DNA from: Candidatus Poribacteria bacterium
Lineage (GTDB): Bacteria; Poribacteria; WGA-4E; PCPOR2b
NCBI GenBank assembly: GCA_028819845.1
Contig: JAPPKS010000012.1
Location: forward strand, 62,001 to 126,000
Length of the DNA: 64,000 nt
Direction: 5' to 3'
Both the position numbers and the translations under genes were made by a program. The notes under the pieces were generated by a model. It did not search any database. It was not told where the DNA came from and was given only the letters and a program-made list of their open reading frames with translations. Shown here in pieces: positions 54,061 to 61,918 of the stretch; within the stretch, counting starts at the first letter, position 1, and the number at the start of each line of letters is the position of its first letter.

Positions 54061-54633
54061 TCAGGCGTACTGCCGCCATAAAATTCGCCCTACTATCAGT
54101 CCAACAACGGCAATAATTGCGGTGAATGTGCGTTTTTCACTCTTTAACGCGCGGGAGATGGAAAAATCGTGCTTGGAAGGATTGGCATAACGGCGAATTT
54201 TAGGAAGGAATCGAGGCACTGCCGCAAAATAGGATTCATATACTGAACCACAGAACTTGCGCAGGTAAGCCTCTTCAGAAGCGATAATCGGGAGATACTG
54301 AGCAGCGTAGCCAATGAAGAGCAAGATTATCATCCAGTAGACATTAGCGATTAAACAGATACCGAAACTTAGGAGCAGATTTCCCAAGTAAAGTGGATTT
54401 CGGACATAAGCGTAAGGGCCTGTTGTAATGAGGTTGCGCGCTACGCCTAAATCTTGGGCGCGGGTGGTGCCGCCCGCATAACCTGCGGTCCACAAACGAA
54501 GACACTCACCAATACACAAAAAGGAGATTCCAATCAGAACAGAAATCGGCGTAGGTCGGGAAAAATAGGCTAGGAGCAGAATAAAAGGAATGGGAGTCAG
54601 ACTCCGCAAGCGAAAGAGAAATCTGCCAATCAT
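54061..54633 (-). CDS. Isoprenylcysteine-methyltransferase/PEMT-like membrane protein
   Basis: This 190-residue protein has four hydrophobic helices and the conserved block GPYAYVRNPLYLGNLLLSFG (residues 73-92). ASEEAYLRKFCGSVYESYFA and VPRFLPKI follow. This is the ICMT/phospholipid-methyltransferase (PEMT) signature of integral-membrane S-adenosylmethionine-dependent methyltransferases. The acceptor in bacteria is generally unknown (lipids or quinones are candidates). It starts 19 bases after lptG and probably belongs to the lptF-lptG operon. Confidence 0.8.
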   Translation of the reverse strand: MIGRFLFRLRSLTPIPFILLLAYFSRPTPISVLIGISFLCIGECLRLWTAGYAGGTTRAQDLGVARNLITTGPYAYVRNPLYLGNLLLSFGICLIANVYWMIILLFIGYAAQYLPIIASEEAYLRKFCGSVYESYFAAVPRFLPKIRRYANPSKHDFSISRALKSEKRTFTAIIAVVGLIVGRILWRQYA

Positions 54634-54652
54634 ATTGGATTGCCCATTACGC

Positions 54653-55714
54653 TCACTTGGGAGTTTTCCAAATCAGCACTGCTCCAATGATTGCATAAAT
54701 TGCGTTTGCGCCCCAACACGCTACGATTGGTGAAAGTTTTCCGTTTTCGCCAAGTCCCTCAAGTGTTGCAAACGAGACACCCCAATACAAAAAACTGAGA
54801 AAAAAGGCAATCACCAAACCGGCGAAAAACCCGGCTTTGCCAAATCGGATAGAAATTGGCGCACCGATTAATACAACGACGAACGCTGCAAACGGATAAG
54901 CCAATTTGTGCTGTATCTTCACCTGCTCACGTCGAATGGTTTGGCCCGCGCGCCTTTTATACCGAACCTGCTCCTGCAACTCCGCAAACGTCATCGCGCG
55001 TATATCTTTGTCGTTTCCCGCGAACCGCTCCGGGTTTTCAGAGCGATTAATCTGCTTGGTATCGAACGGCTCAAAAGAAATTTCAACGTCTTTCTCAATG
55101 CGGCGTATAAAACCGTCGACGAGATGCCATTGGGTAGGTGACCATGTTACCGAATGGGCAAAAATCTCCTGCTCAAGATTTCCGATCGAATCAAACTCAT
55201 AAATTGTCATTTTATTGATGTTTTGTTGTTGAAGATCCAAGTTTTGGATGTAGAACAGCCGATTGTGTTGCCCTTTAAACACCACATTTCGACTACGGCG
55301 CAACGGAATTTTCTTTTTCAATTGATTCGCCCGGTGGTAAGCAGGTGCGGCAACCTGATCGTAGAACAGTGAAAAAAGGATGCAAATGAGGAGAGTAGAA
55401 GCGAGAATTGGGGCGATTATACGATACACACTGATGGTCGCCATCTTCATTGCTGTGAGTTCGTTGTTTCTTGCCATGCGCCCTAAAACGAAGAATGTCG
55501 CGAGAAAACTGGCGAGCGGGACAACCTCCATGATTCTGCGCGGAGCCTGAAATAAAACAATCTGGATTGCCGTGGTGTAAGGTACATCTTCATCAAATCG
55601 TTTGATGTCTTTATCAAGCAAGCGAACAACAACCACGAGCGTAATGAAAAATGCAAGCGCCAACACAAAAGTTCTTATATATTCAGCAAAAATGTACCGA
55701 TCTAGGATTCTCAA
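54653..55714 (-). CDS. lptG: LPS export ABC permease LptG-like
   Basis: The 353-residue protein is a YjgP/YjgQ-family permease. Six membrane helices, three at each end, surround a periplasmic beta-jellyroll (FKGQHNRLFYIQNLDLQQQN, EVSFEPFDTKQINRS-like). RILDRYIFAEYIRTFVLAL at the N-terminus and the P-rich FGKAGFFAGLVIAFFLSFLY near the C-terminus are typical. With LptF it forms the membrane part of the transporter that extracts lipopolysaccharide for delivery to the surface. Its ATG overlaps the lptF stop by four bases (ATGA), so translation is coupled. LptB, LptA, LptC and LptD are not in the window. Confidence 0.88.
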   Translation of the reverse strand: MRILDRYIFAEYIRTFVLALAFFITLVVVVRLLDKDIKRFDEDVPYTTAIQIVLFQAPRRIMEVVPLASFLATFFVLGRMARNNELTAMKMATISVYRIIAPILASTLLICILFSLFYDQVAAPAYHRANQLKKKIPLRRSRNVVFKGQHNRLFYIQNLDLQQQNINKMTIYEFDSIGNLEQEIFAHSVTWSPTQWHLVDGFIRRIEKDVEISFEPFDTKQINRSENPERFAGNDKDIRAMTFAELQEQVRYKRRAGQTIRREQVKIQHKLAYPFAAFVVVLIGAPISIRFGKAGFFAGLVIAFFLSFLYWGVSFATLEGLGENGKLSPIVACWGANAIYAIIGAVLIWKTPK

Positions 55715-56931
55715 TCCGATTCCCCGAGATGTTGTACTTCCGGACTTTTCAAATCTACTGGCGGGCTTTCACCCCGCGTTCGCCACGCTGTGAATCTATC
55801 TTCAAAAATCGTCATCACAATGATCCCCATGCCAATTGCTCCGATAGTGATATTCGGCAACCAAATAGAAAAAGCGGGCGACAGCGTTCCATTTTCTCCT
55901 GCCTCCTGCCCGAACTGTAATATCAGATAGTAAACAAGAATTAGAGTCAGCCCAATACCCGCCCCGACCATTTTGCCGCTGCGTTTCACTATCAACCCTA
56001 GCGGCACACCGATTAATCCGAATACAAAACATGCAAACGGGATTGAAAACCTCTTCTGATACTCTACCCGCGCCTTCCTCAACTTATCGATTATTAAGTC
56101 TGAACTGTTCACCTGCGAAACACGGCTTTCAAGTTTTTTCACGTGGGCTTTGAGTTTTTCCATCGACATGGTCCGAGGACTTTCAAATTCGAGTTTTGTC
56201 CGTTCCACAGTCTCGCTCAAATCGAGTGCGATTCGATGTTCAGCAAACGATGTCAACCGGAAACCGTTAGGGGCGGTGGGAACCGGTTCATACGTTAAGC
56301 CGTCGTAGAGTTTTAACCAAGCCTGGCCGTTTTCAATCTCAATGTCCCCTCCAGTTGCATGGATAAAACGAGGCTGCCCCGACCAAATTGAATCCCACAC
56401 CTTAACGTCTTGCAACCTATCCGTGATTGGGGCAGTCGATTCGTACATCCAGAGTTTTCCCTCCCGTTCCAATTCCTTCATAATCACACCCTCCTCTAAC
56501 ACAAAAGCTGGATTCTGCCTGTTTATATCCCGCTTTAACGAAGCATAAGCTACATTGCCGCGGGGCAAAGCGTAGTCCATGAAGAAAAAATCAAAGACGC
56601 CAATTAAGCTTGCAACGACCAAAAGCGGCAAAAGGATTTGATGAAATCCAATTCCGTGCGATTTCATAGCGGCAATTTCATTATCTGTCGAGAGTCTTCC
56701 CAAGGCAAGCAGGATTCCAACGAGGGTTGCCATTGGGATAGTCAAGACTAGTATCACCGGCAAGACATAAATCAGCAGTTCAATCAGATAGCCGAGGTTG
56801 ATTCCCTTTTCCACAAAGCGTTTTGTGAGTCGGAAAATTTCGTCAAGTAACAGGATGGAAGTAAAACAGAGTAGCGCAAGGAAGAAGGGCGGGAAGAACT
56901 CTTTGAGCGCATATCTAGTTAAAATTTTCAA
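55711..56931 (-). CDS. lptF: LPS export ABC permease LptF-like
   Basis: This 406-residue YjgP/YjgQ-family permease has the start LTRYALKEFFPPFFLALLCF and helical blocks LVGILLALGRLSTDNEIAAM, ending in a long basic/acidic tail. Between them lies the periplasmic domain (EGKLWMYESTAPITDRLQDV). Longer than LptG, it fits LptF by gene order. It begins with TTG (56931) after a GGAG site at a slightly long distance, and a promoter lies about 55 bases upstream. The presence of this pair is direct evidence of a lipopolysaccharide-bearing outer membrane. Confidence 0.88.
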   Translation of the reverse strand: MKILTRYALKEFFPPFFLALLCFTSILLLDEIFRLTKRFVEKGINLGYLIELLIYVLPVILVLTIPMATLVGILLALGRLSTDNEIAAMKSHGIGFHQILLPLLVVASLIGVFDFFFMDYALPRGNVAYASLKRDINRQNPAFVLEEGVIMKELEREGKLWMYESTAPITDRLQDVKVWDSIWSGQPRFIHATGGDIEIENGQAWLKLYDGLTYEPVPTAPNGFRLTSFAEHRIALDLSETVERTKLEFESPRTMSMEKLKAHVKKLESRVSQVNSSDLIIDKLRKARVEYQKRFSIPFACFVFGLIGVPLGLIVKRSGKMVGAGIGLTLILVYYLILQFGQEAGENGTLSPAFSIWLPNITIGAIGMGIIVMTIFEDRFTAWRTRGESPPVDLKSPEVQHLGESD

Positions 56932-56980
56932 GCCTATAAAACTCCGATTGCCTGTACAATGTACATCGAATTGTTGGTTT

Positions 56981-57010
56981 ATTTTACACCACGCAAATCA
57001 AAATATGCAA
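56981..57010 (-). promoter_or_regulatory. Sigma70-like promoter of lptF-lptG
   Basis: On the minus strand TTGCAT (57010-57005) and TAAAAT (56986-56981) are spaced by 18 bases, about 50 bases ahead of the lptF start. Confidence 0.5.
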
Positions 57011-57057
57011 GATATTAGTTGCTTCGCAAGAGTTGAATCTTCAGTTACACAATACCT

Positions 57058-57327
57058 TTGACCGTCAACGAGAAGTTCGTCAATACTTGGGTGTTCCTAC
57101 GAGAGTTGCCGGAACTAATAGGCGGCGCGAGAGGGGAACGTGCTAGCCGCGTCGCGGCAAAACTACAACATCATTACTCCGATTCGGTAGATATATTGAT
57201 GCTTTCCTCAGAAGCAGAGGTGTTGGCACATCAGCCGGAGATGGCGCTTCCTTACAGGGGCAGGACACAAGCTTACTTGAGGTTGCTCAATAGAACTTTA
57301 GAAGCCTTTGAAGGAAGATATTTCTGA
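57058..57327 (+). CDS. Small hypothetical protein (uncertain)
   Basis: An open frame of 89 codons from a TTG at 57058 reads MTVNEKFVNTWVFLRELPEL and later VDILMLSSEAEVLAHQPEMA and YLRLLNRTLEAF, with plausible helical composition and no stop until TGA at 57325. No good ribosome binding site is seen, and an ATG at 57201 could be the real start. It is followed by a beta-rich small protein on the same strand. It matches no family known here, and may be a gene remnant. Confidence 0.35.
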   Translation: MTVNEKFVNTWVFLRELPELIGGARGERASRVAAKLQHHYSDSVDILMLSSEAEVLAHQPEMALPYRGRTQAYLRLLNRTLEAFEGRYF

Positions 57328-57351
57328 AAATTAGATGCAAAACCCATCAGT

Positions 57352-57720
57352 TTGGGGAGGAAGTTTAAGGAGGTACTGCATGTTTTTCGCTCATCGGGCA
57401 CGCCAGATTACACGATTGTCGACATTGGCACAATCTCTTTTGAACACGACGGGATACTCTACATTGAGATACAGGTCGGTGGGGGCGAGGCAGCAGGGAC
57501 GTTTGAATTGTTCGATGGTGACACGGAACTTGTTACAGATGAATCTCCTGATGAAGCACTGACGGGAGCGTGGAATATCCCGCCCGGAGGAACTGGACAC
57601 ATTATGTACGGCTTCAAACGGGGGCGGCGTTTTAAGTTGACTGCTGCCGGGGGTAGATCAACCAAGTCGGGGTGCATCAACGCATTTATCGCGCATATTT
57701 ATGTGGTCGACGAGGTGTGA
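57352..57720 (+). CDS. Small beta-rich hypothetical protein with an uncertain or frameshifted start
   Basis: The frame reads VVDIG-type strands (YTIVDIGTISFEHDGILYIE), then FELFDGDTELV, GAWNIPPGGTGHIMYGFKRG and FIAHIYVVDEV, which have real-protein character. A strong AAGGAGGTACTGC precedes an ATG at 57380, but that ATG is one base out of phase with this frame; a five-T run (57382-57386) directly follows it. If one T were added, the protein would start MFF and run into RSSGTPDYTI. Otherwise the start must be TTG 57352 or CTG 57376. It matches no recognised family. Confidence 0.45.
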   Translation: MGRKFKEVLHVFRSSGTPDYTIVDIGTISFEHDGILYIEIQVGGGEAAGTFELFDGDTELVTDESPDEALTGAWNIPPGGTGHIMYGFKRGRRFKLTAAGGRSTKSGCINAFIAHIYVVDEV

Positions 57721-57871
57721 AAGTATTGGCAGTTGCCGCAGTAATCCGATTGACGCCTTGGTTCTGTCGGATTACAGCCCAGAAAGATTGTACACGTTGC
57801 TGCAAATTGCGCGCGTAATCCAGGCGAACGTAAATAGACATTTAGGACGTTACTCTTGTGGTACAGCGAAT

Positions 57872-59140
57872 TTAATTCAACGACTGCAATACATCAAAGT
57901 AAGTCGGGAAGGTTTTGTTGACGCAACTAGGATTTTTTATTCGAATACCCGGCACTTTCAATCCAATCAGAGAGAAACTCATGGCGATTCGGTGATCGTT
58001 ATACGTGTCAATTGCCGCAGGCGTAATCCTCGACGGAGAAATTTCGACACCGTCCTTGCCCTCGACAACTTTCACACCCAGTTTTCGTAGTTCTGTGACC
58101 GTGGCGTGAATGCGGTCTGATTCTTGCCAGCGAGTATGTCCAATATTGCGAATGCCCACTTTGCTGGCGGCGAAAGGAGCGATTGCAGCCAACGTGGGCC
58201 AAGTGTCCGAAATTGCGTTCATGTCTATATCTATCCCCTTAAGCTGCTTAGCTCCAATTACTTCACACCCACCACGTTTCCAATTGACCTGGCACCCCAT
58301 TTTTTCCAGCACATCTACGAAATGCACATCTCCCTGAACAGAGTCCGTATTGAGGTTATCTACTTCGACGCGGCCGCCTGTGAGCGCCGCGGCTGCAAAG
58401 AAGTAGGATGCGCTTGAGGCGTCAGGTTCAATTAAAAACTCGCAGGCTTGATACTTCTGTCTACCTTCAATGTGGAAGGACCGATAGTTGTCGTGGGTCA
58501 CAGCCACACCGAACGCCTTCATTACGGACAGGGTCATGTCAATATACGGCGTTTTAATTTTGTCTGTGATTTCGACCTCTATACCTTCTTTTGTATATGG
58601 TGCAACGAGCATTATCGATGTCAAGAACTGGCTACTTTTGTTGGTATTCAGTCGGGTTTTTCCACCTTCAAATCCATTTGCATTGACAATGGCAGGAAGA
58701 AATCCGTTGTCGTATACTGAGCGCACATCAACGCCAAGTTGCTGCAGCGCATCGAGCAGATTAGCGATCGGACGGGTCCGGCGCATGGGTTCGTCACCAT
58801 CAATGACGAAATTGCCTTTCCCGAGCGCAACATAACTCACAAGTGACCGCGATGTCGTTCCGGAATTGCCGACGTAGAGTTCAGCGTGATTGACAGGGAT
58901 TTTACCGCCGTTGCCAGCAACCCAAAACGTGCACCGATCTTCGTTCGCTTCGATCTCTACCCCGAGTTCTCGCAGGGCGGTGCACATGTAACGGGTGTCA
59001 TCGCTGAATAGCGCCCCGGTTAGCTGAGAACGCCCTTCAGCGAGCGCAGCAACCAACAACGCCCGGTTTGTGAAACTCTTGGAACCGGGAATTGCGACTG
59101 CCGCATCAATTGAGCTCTTAACGGGTTGAATCTCGATCAT
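57872..59140 (-). CDS. aroA: 5-enolpyruvylshikimate-3-phosphate synthase
   Basis: This 422-residue enzyme joins shikimate-3-phosphate and phosphoenolpyruvate in the sixth step of the shikimate pathway. Motifs in order are IPGSKSFTNRALLVAAL near residue 17, YVGNSGTTSRSL near 90, the lysine-rich and acidic active-site parts GDEPMRRTRPIANLL, EPDASSASYFFAAAALTGG, and IDTYNDHRIAMSFSLIGL then PSCVNKTFPTYFDVL at the end. The GNSGTTSRS block differs from the usual GNAGTAMRP. No ribosome binding site is obvious, and the gene stands alone between hypothetical genes and the DapA-family gene. Phosphate ligands look intact. Confidence 0.95.
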   Translation of the reverse strand: MIEIQPVKSSIDAAVAIPGSKSFTNRALLVAALAEGRSQLTGALFSDDTRYMCTALRELGVEIEANEDRCTFWVAGNGGKIPVNHAELYVGNSGTTSRSLVSYVALGKGNFVIDGDEPMRRTRPIANLLDALQQLGVDVRSVYDNGFLPAIVNANGFEGGKTRLNTNKSSQFLTSIMLVAPYTKEGIEVEITDKIKTPYIDMTLSVMKAFGVAVTHDNYRSFHIEGRQKYQACEFLIEPDASSASYFFAAAALTGGRVEVDNLNTDSVQGDVHFVDVLEKMGCQVNWKRGGCEVIGAKQLKGIDIDMNAISDTWPTLAAIAPFAASKVGIRNIGHTRWQESDRIHATVTELRKLGVKVVEGKDGVEISPSRITPAAIDTYNDHRIAMSFSLIGLKVPGIRIKNPSCVNKTFPTYFDVLQSLN

Positions 59141-59289
59141 GCTTTTGCGGATTTTCAGCTTAAGTCAGTGTACATTTCTTGTCGGCTCGATTTCACCATT
59201 AAACGTTGTGATACTGTCGAATCCACAGAATCGGGAATTGAGTTCTACTTTCCATAGTCCGAGAATTAAGCGGTGAATTTTAGCAATAT

Positions 59290-60186
59290 TTAGACCAGTC
59301 CGTGTTCAACCAACAGCTTTCTCAATTCACCTTTCGCGCCGTCATTGAGCGGCATTAGAGGGCTCGTCGTGTAATCACGGCAGATGTCTAGGATTTGCAT
59401 GCATGCCTTCATACAACTGACTCCAGCGCCATAGGCGTAGAGCTTGCTCAGCTTTAGCAACCGTGCTTGCAAACGCTGCACCTCATCAAAATTTCGGTTT
59501 TTCGCGGCGTCATATAGCTGGACTGAGGTTTTTGGATCAATATTCGATATTGAGATTACCGCACCTTCTGCGCCGAATGTAATCGCCGCACCTGCCATTG
59601 TGTACGAGCCAATCAGTATTGAAAAACGTCCGTCATCTCCTAGATAGGTGAACATTTTGAGAAAATTTGTCCAATCCCCGGAACTATCTTTGATTCCAAC
59701 GATGTTTTTATGCCGTACCGCCAAGTCTCTGACAATCTCTGGCTTAATCGCGGTTTTGACCATCATTGGAATGTTGTAAATGACAAAAGGTAAATCGGTG
59801 CTCTGGGCGGCCGTACTGTAAAAAGTCTTGATGTCATCATCGCTGCTTGATGGGTAGTAGTATGGAGGCGTTGAGGCAACCGCATCAACCTTGAGTTCTT
59901 GCGCCATCTCGATATTTTGAATGACGCGACGGGTACTCGAATCCATCACCCCACAAATAATCGGCACACGTCCGCCGATTGTGTTTACCGCAATTTCGAT
60001 TGCCCGTTGACGCTCCGCATTGGTGAGCGAAACGAACTCGCCGGAACTGCCCAGCAAGTAGATGCCGTGTACACCGCTGTCGATTAAACGGTTGAGATGC
60101 CTTACAAACCCTAATTCATCAACGCGTTCTTTCGCGTCTAGCGGCGTTATCGTCGGTGTAAAAATGCCTTCAAATCGTACGTCCAT
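59290..60186 (-). CDS. DapA/NAL-superfamily lyase (probably not true DapA)
   Basis: This 298-residue TIM-barrel class I lyase forms a Schiff base with Lys in VGIKDSSGDW. The activating Tyr is in VIYNIP, and a GSSGEF loop near residue 46 holds the carboxylate. These are shared by dihydrodipicolinate synthase, N-acetylneuraminate lyase and sugar-acid aldolases. Where dihydrodipicolinate synthases carry an Arg (VP-x-RT after YN), this protein has YNIPMMVKTA, so a pyruvate-yielding aldolase on a sugar acid is more likely. A GAGGAG site lies before the ATG. It diverges from the RuBisCO-like gene with a shared control region. Confidence 0.8.
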   Translation of the reverse strand: MDVRFEGIFTPTITPLDAKERVDELGFVRHLNRLIDSGVHGIYLLGSSGEFVSLTNAERQRAIEIAVNTIGGRVPIICGVMDSSTRRVIQNIEMAQELKVDAVASTPPYYYPSSSDDDIKTFYSTAAQSTDLPFVIYNIPMMVKTAIKPEIVRDLAVRHKNIVGIKDSSGDWTNFLKMFTYLGDDGRFSILIGSYTMAGAAITFGAEGAVISISNIDPKTSVQLYDAAKNRNFDEVQRLQARLLKLSKLYAYGAGVSCMKACMQILDICRDYTTSPLMPLNDGAKGELRKLLVEHGLV

Positions 60187-60222
60187 GATGATTATCTCCT
60201 CATTTTATGCAATGATAAACTT

Positions 60223-60252
60223 AGTTTAACAGAAAAATTAACCTAGTGTCAA
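60223..60252 (-). promoter_or_regulatory. Sigma70-like promoter of the DapA-like gene
   Basis: On the minus strand TTGACA (60252-60247) and TAAACT (60228-60223) are separated by 18 bases, with a leader of about 35 bases. Confidence 0.5.
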
Positions 60253-60313
60253 TAACTTGCGTTGGGCTACTCTTTCCAAAAATATAATCCCATTGGCATG
60301 CCCTAAACGATTG

Positions 60314-60342
60314 TTGACTTACCCAATAATCTGTGGTATGAT
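60314..60342 (+). promoter_or_regulatory. Sigma70-like promoter of the RuBisCO-like gene
   Basis: TTGACT (60314-60319) and TATGAT (60337-60342) are spaced by 17 bases. Together with the minus-strand promoter at 60223-60252 it marks a compact divergent control region; the two sites are about 60 bases apart and could share a regulator. Confidence 0.65.
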
Positions 60343-60456
60343 TGATTTTGCCTGACAGTCAATTTCACAGTCCAATTACACCCGTTCCCATTTCGGATTC
60401 TACGACCCGAATCGTTACCGTTATTAACTCTTGAACGCACACAGAAAAAATACATT

Positions 60457-61884
60457 ATGACACTCGTCGAAACCACAAAGCTTGAATTACTCTTGAGCGA
60501 CGGAGACGCGCGTGAAATGTGTCTCCGCGAGATTGTCGAAGAACGGCTCACAACAACACCGCCGCCGGTTTTAGAGGGTTACATTGTAGCGACCTACTTT
60601 CTGTCCCTCCGCACACTAACGCTGCAGGAGGCGGCCGAAGAGATTAGCTATCACGCCAGCAGCGGTGACAGACACCCGCCAGCGGGTTCATTATTGGAAG
60701 AGTGCACCGCCAAGGTAGTCGGTGTTGATGAGTTCGATTGCAGCAAACGGCTGGGTCTGTTGCACATGGCATTTCCCTTGAAAATGATGTCCCAACCTGA
60801 CGGTCATTTAACCTCTTGTGACATGCTCCACACAATGGCAGGCGCAATTATTTTTGATGTTTATGAAAATCAGGATGCCCGGCTAGTTTCCTTGAATATC
60901 CCGGAGAAGGTAATCCAAACCTTTCCGGGGCCTGCGCACGGCATGAGAGGAATTCGGCAGCTTACGGGATTTCCGTCCGCCCAACCCGCTTTTGGCACAA
61001 TCCTAAAACCGACCGCCGGAATTACTCCGAATGAGGTTGGCCAGCTTGTAGAAGAAGTAGCGAGATGTCCTCTATTTCTCTTCGTAAAGGAAGACGAAAA
61101 CCTCTACCCCAACCTAGATTATTCCCCGGCCGCCGAACGCACACGACAAGCTGTGGACGCCATTGAGCGCGCCCAGGATGAGCGTGGTGGACTAGGACTC
61201 ATTTTCGCACCGCATATCAGCGGTGCGCCACATGAGATTTTGGAAACGGTACATGCCGTGCTAGATGCGGGTGCCAGCGGTGTTATGTTCAGCGAGACAT
61301 TTGCAGGCGGAACTGTTCGCATGGTGCGCGAAGCCACAAAAAACCTAAGTACGCCCCCAATCATCTATGGCCACAACGCGGGAATTGGCGTAAAGACGCG
61401 TGCAATATGGCGCGAGATTATCGATCTGCTAGCACGGCTAGACGGAATTGATTTACGCCAGACATCGCCGGTACGACCGGGAACACCATTTTTGCGACCT
61501 TACGGCGCAGAATGGGAGGCATCCGAGGAAATTCTCACCCGCCGGTTGTCTGGTATTCACCCAACCGCAATCGTTCGTGCAGGTTCACTAGATCAGGGCA
61601 ACATTTGTATCAATCTGGCGGACGCCGAGAAACGCGGACGCCGCGAAAACGTCATGTTTGTGTCGGGGTCCGCAATTAACTCCATCAAAAATTCAGCAGG
61701 CAAAACCGACCCAAGAATTGGCGTGGAAGCGATGCTGCAAGCTATAGAGGTTCATGACTCGAATGAATTACGGGACGTACCAATGGAGGATCACGTCGCA
61801 GCGCTGATGGCGATTGCAGAACACAAACAGCTCAAGGCTTTACGCGAATCGCTGCGTCAACGGTATCCCGGTAAAACAGTTTAA
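60457..61884 (+). CDS. RuBisCO-like protein (form IV type)
   Basis: This 475-residue protein has the RuBisCO large-subunit fold. The N-terminal domain ends before FGTILKPTAGITPNEV, which carries the Lys of the KPK block but Thr in place of its second Lys. LFLFVKEDENLYP keeps the carbamylated Lys and the metal Asp-Glu. GHNAGIGVKTRAIW corresponds to the region around His294, with Asn in place of the adjacent Arg. The loop-6 Lys is not visible (SPVRPGTPF). Carboxylase activity is therefore unlikely; form IV proteins act as enolases, isomerases or decarboxylases on sugar or thio-sugar phosphates. The ATG has no Shine-Dalgarno site. Next to it is a Gfo/Idh gene. Confidence 0.85.
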   Translation: MTLVETTKLELLLSDGDAREMCLREIVEERLTTTPPPVLEGYIVATYFLSLRTLTLQEAAEEISYHASSGDRHPPAGSLLEECTAKVVGVDEFDCSKRLGLLHMAFPLKMMSQPDGHLTSCDMLHTMAGAIIFDVYENQDARLVSLNIPEKVIQTFPGPAHGMRGIRQLTGFPSAQPAFGTILKPTAGITPNEVGQLVEEVARCPLFLFVKEDENLYPNLDYSPAAERTRQAVDAIERAQDERGGLGLIFAPHISGAPHEILETVHAVLDAGASGVMFSETFAGGTVRMVREATKNLSTPPIIYGHNAGIGVKTRAIWREIIDLLARLDGIDLRQTSPVRPGTPFLRPYGAEWEASEEILTRRLSGIHPTAIVRAGSLDQGNICINLADAEKRGRRENVMFVSGSAINSIKNSAGKTDPRIGVEAMLQAIEVHDSNELRDVPMEDHVAALMAIAEHKQLKALRESLRQRYPGKTV

Positions 61885-61918
61885 CCTCGTCGCTGACCAA
61901 TTACTTCAAATTATTATC

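Noticed and set aside
57335-57562. Gene in the frame starting MFFAHRARQ at 57380
   Set aside because: The frame is well placed for the ribosome binding site but its protein has poor composition, while the alternative frame gives coherent beta strands. It is kept instead as a frameshift question.
60457-61884. Functional RuBisCO for carbon fixation
   Set aside because: Key carboxylation residues are replaced and no Calvin-cycle genes such as prkA are nearby.
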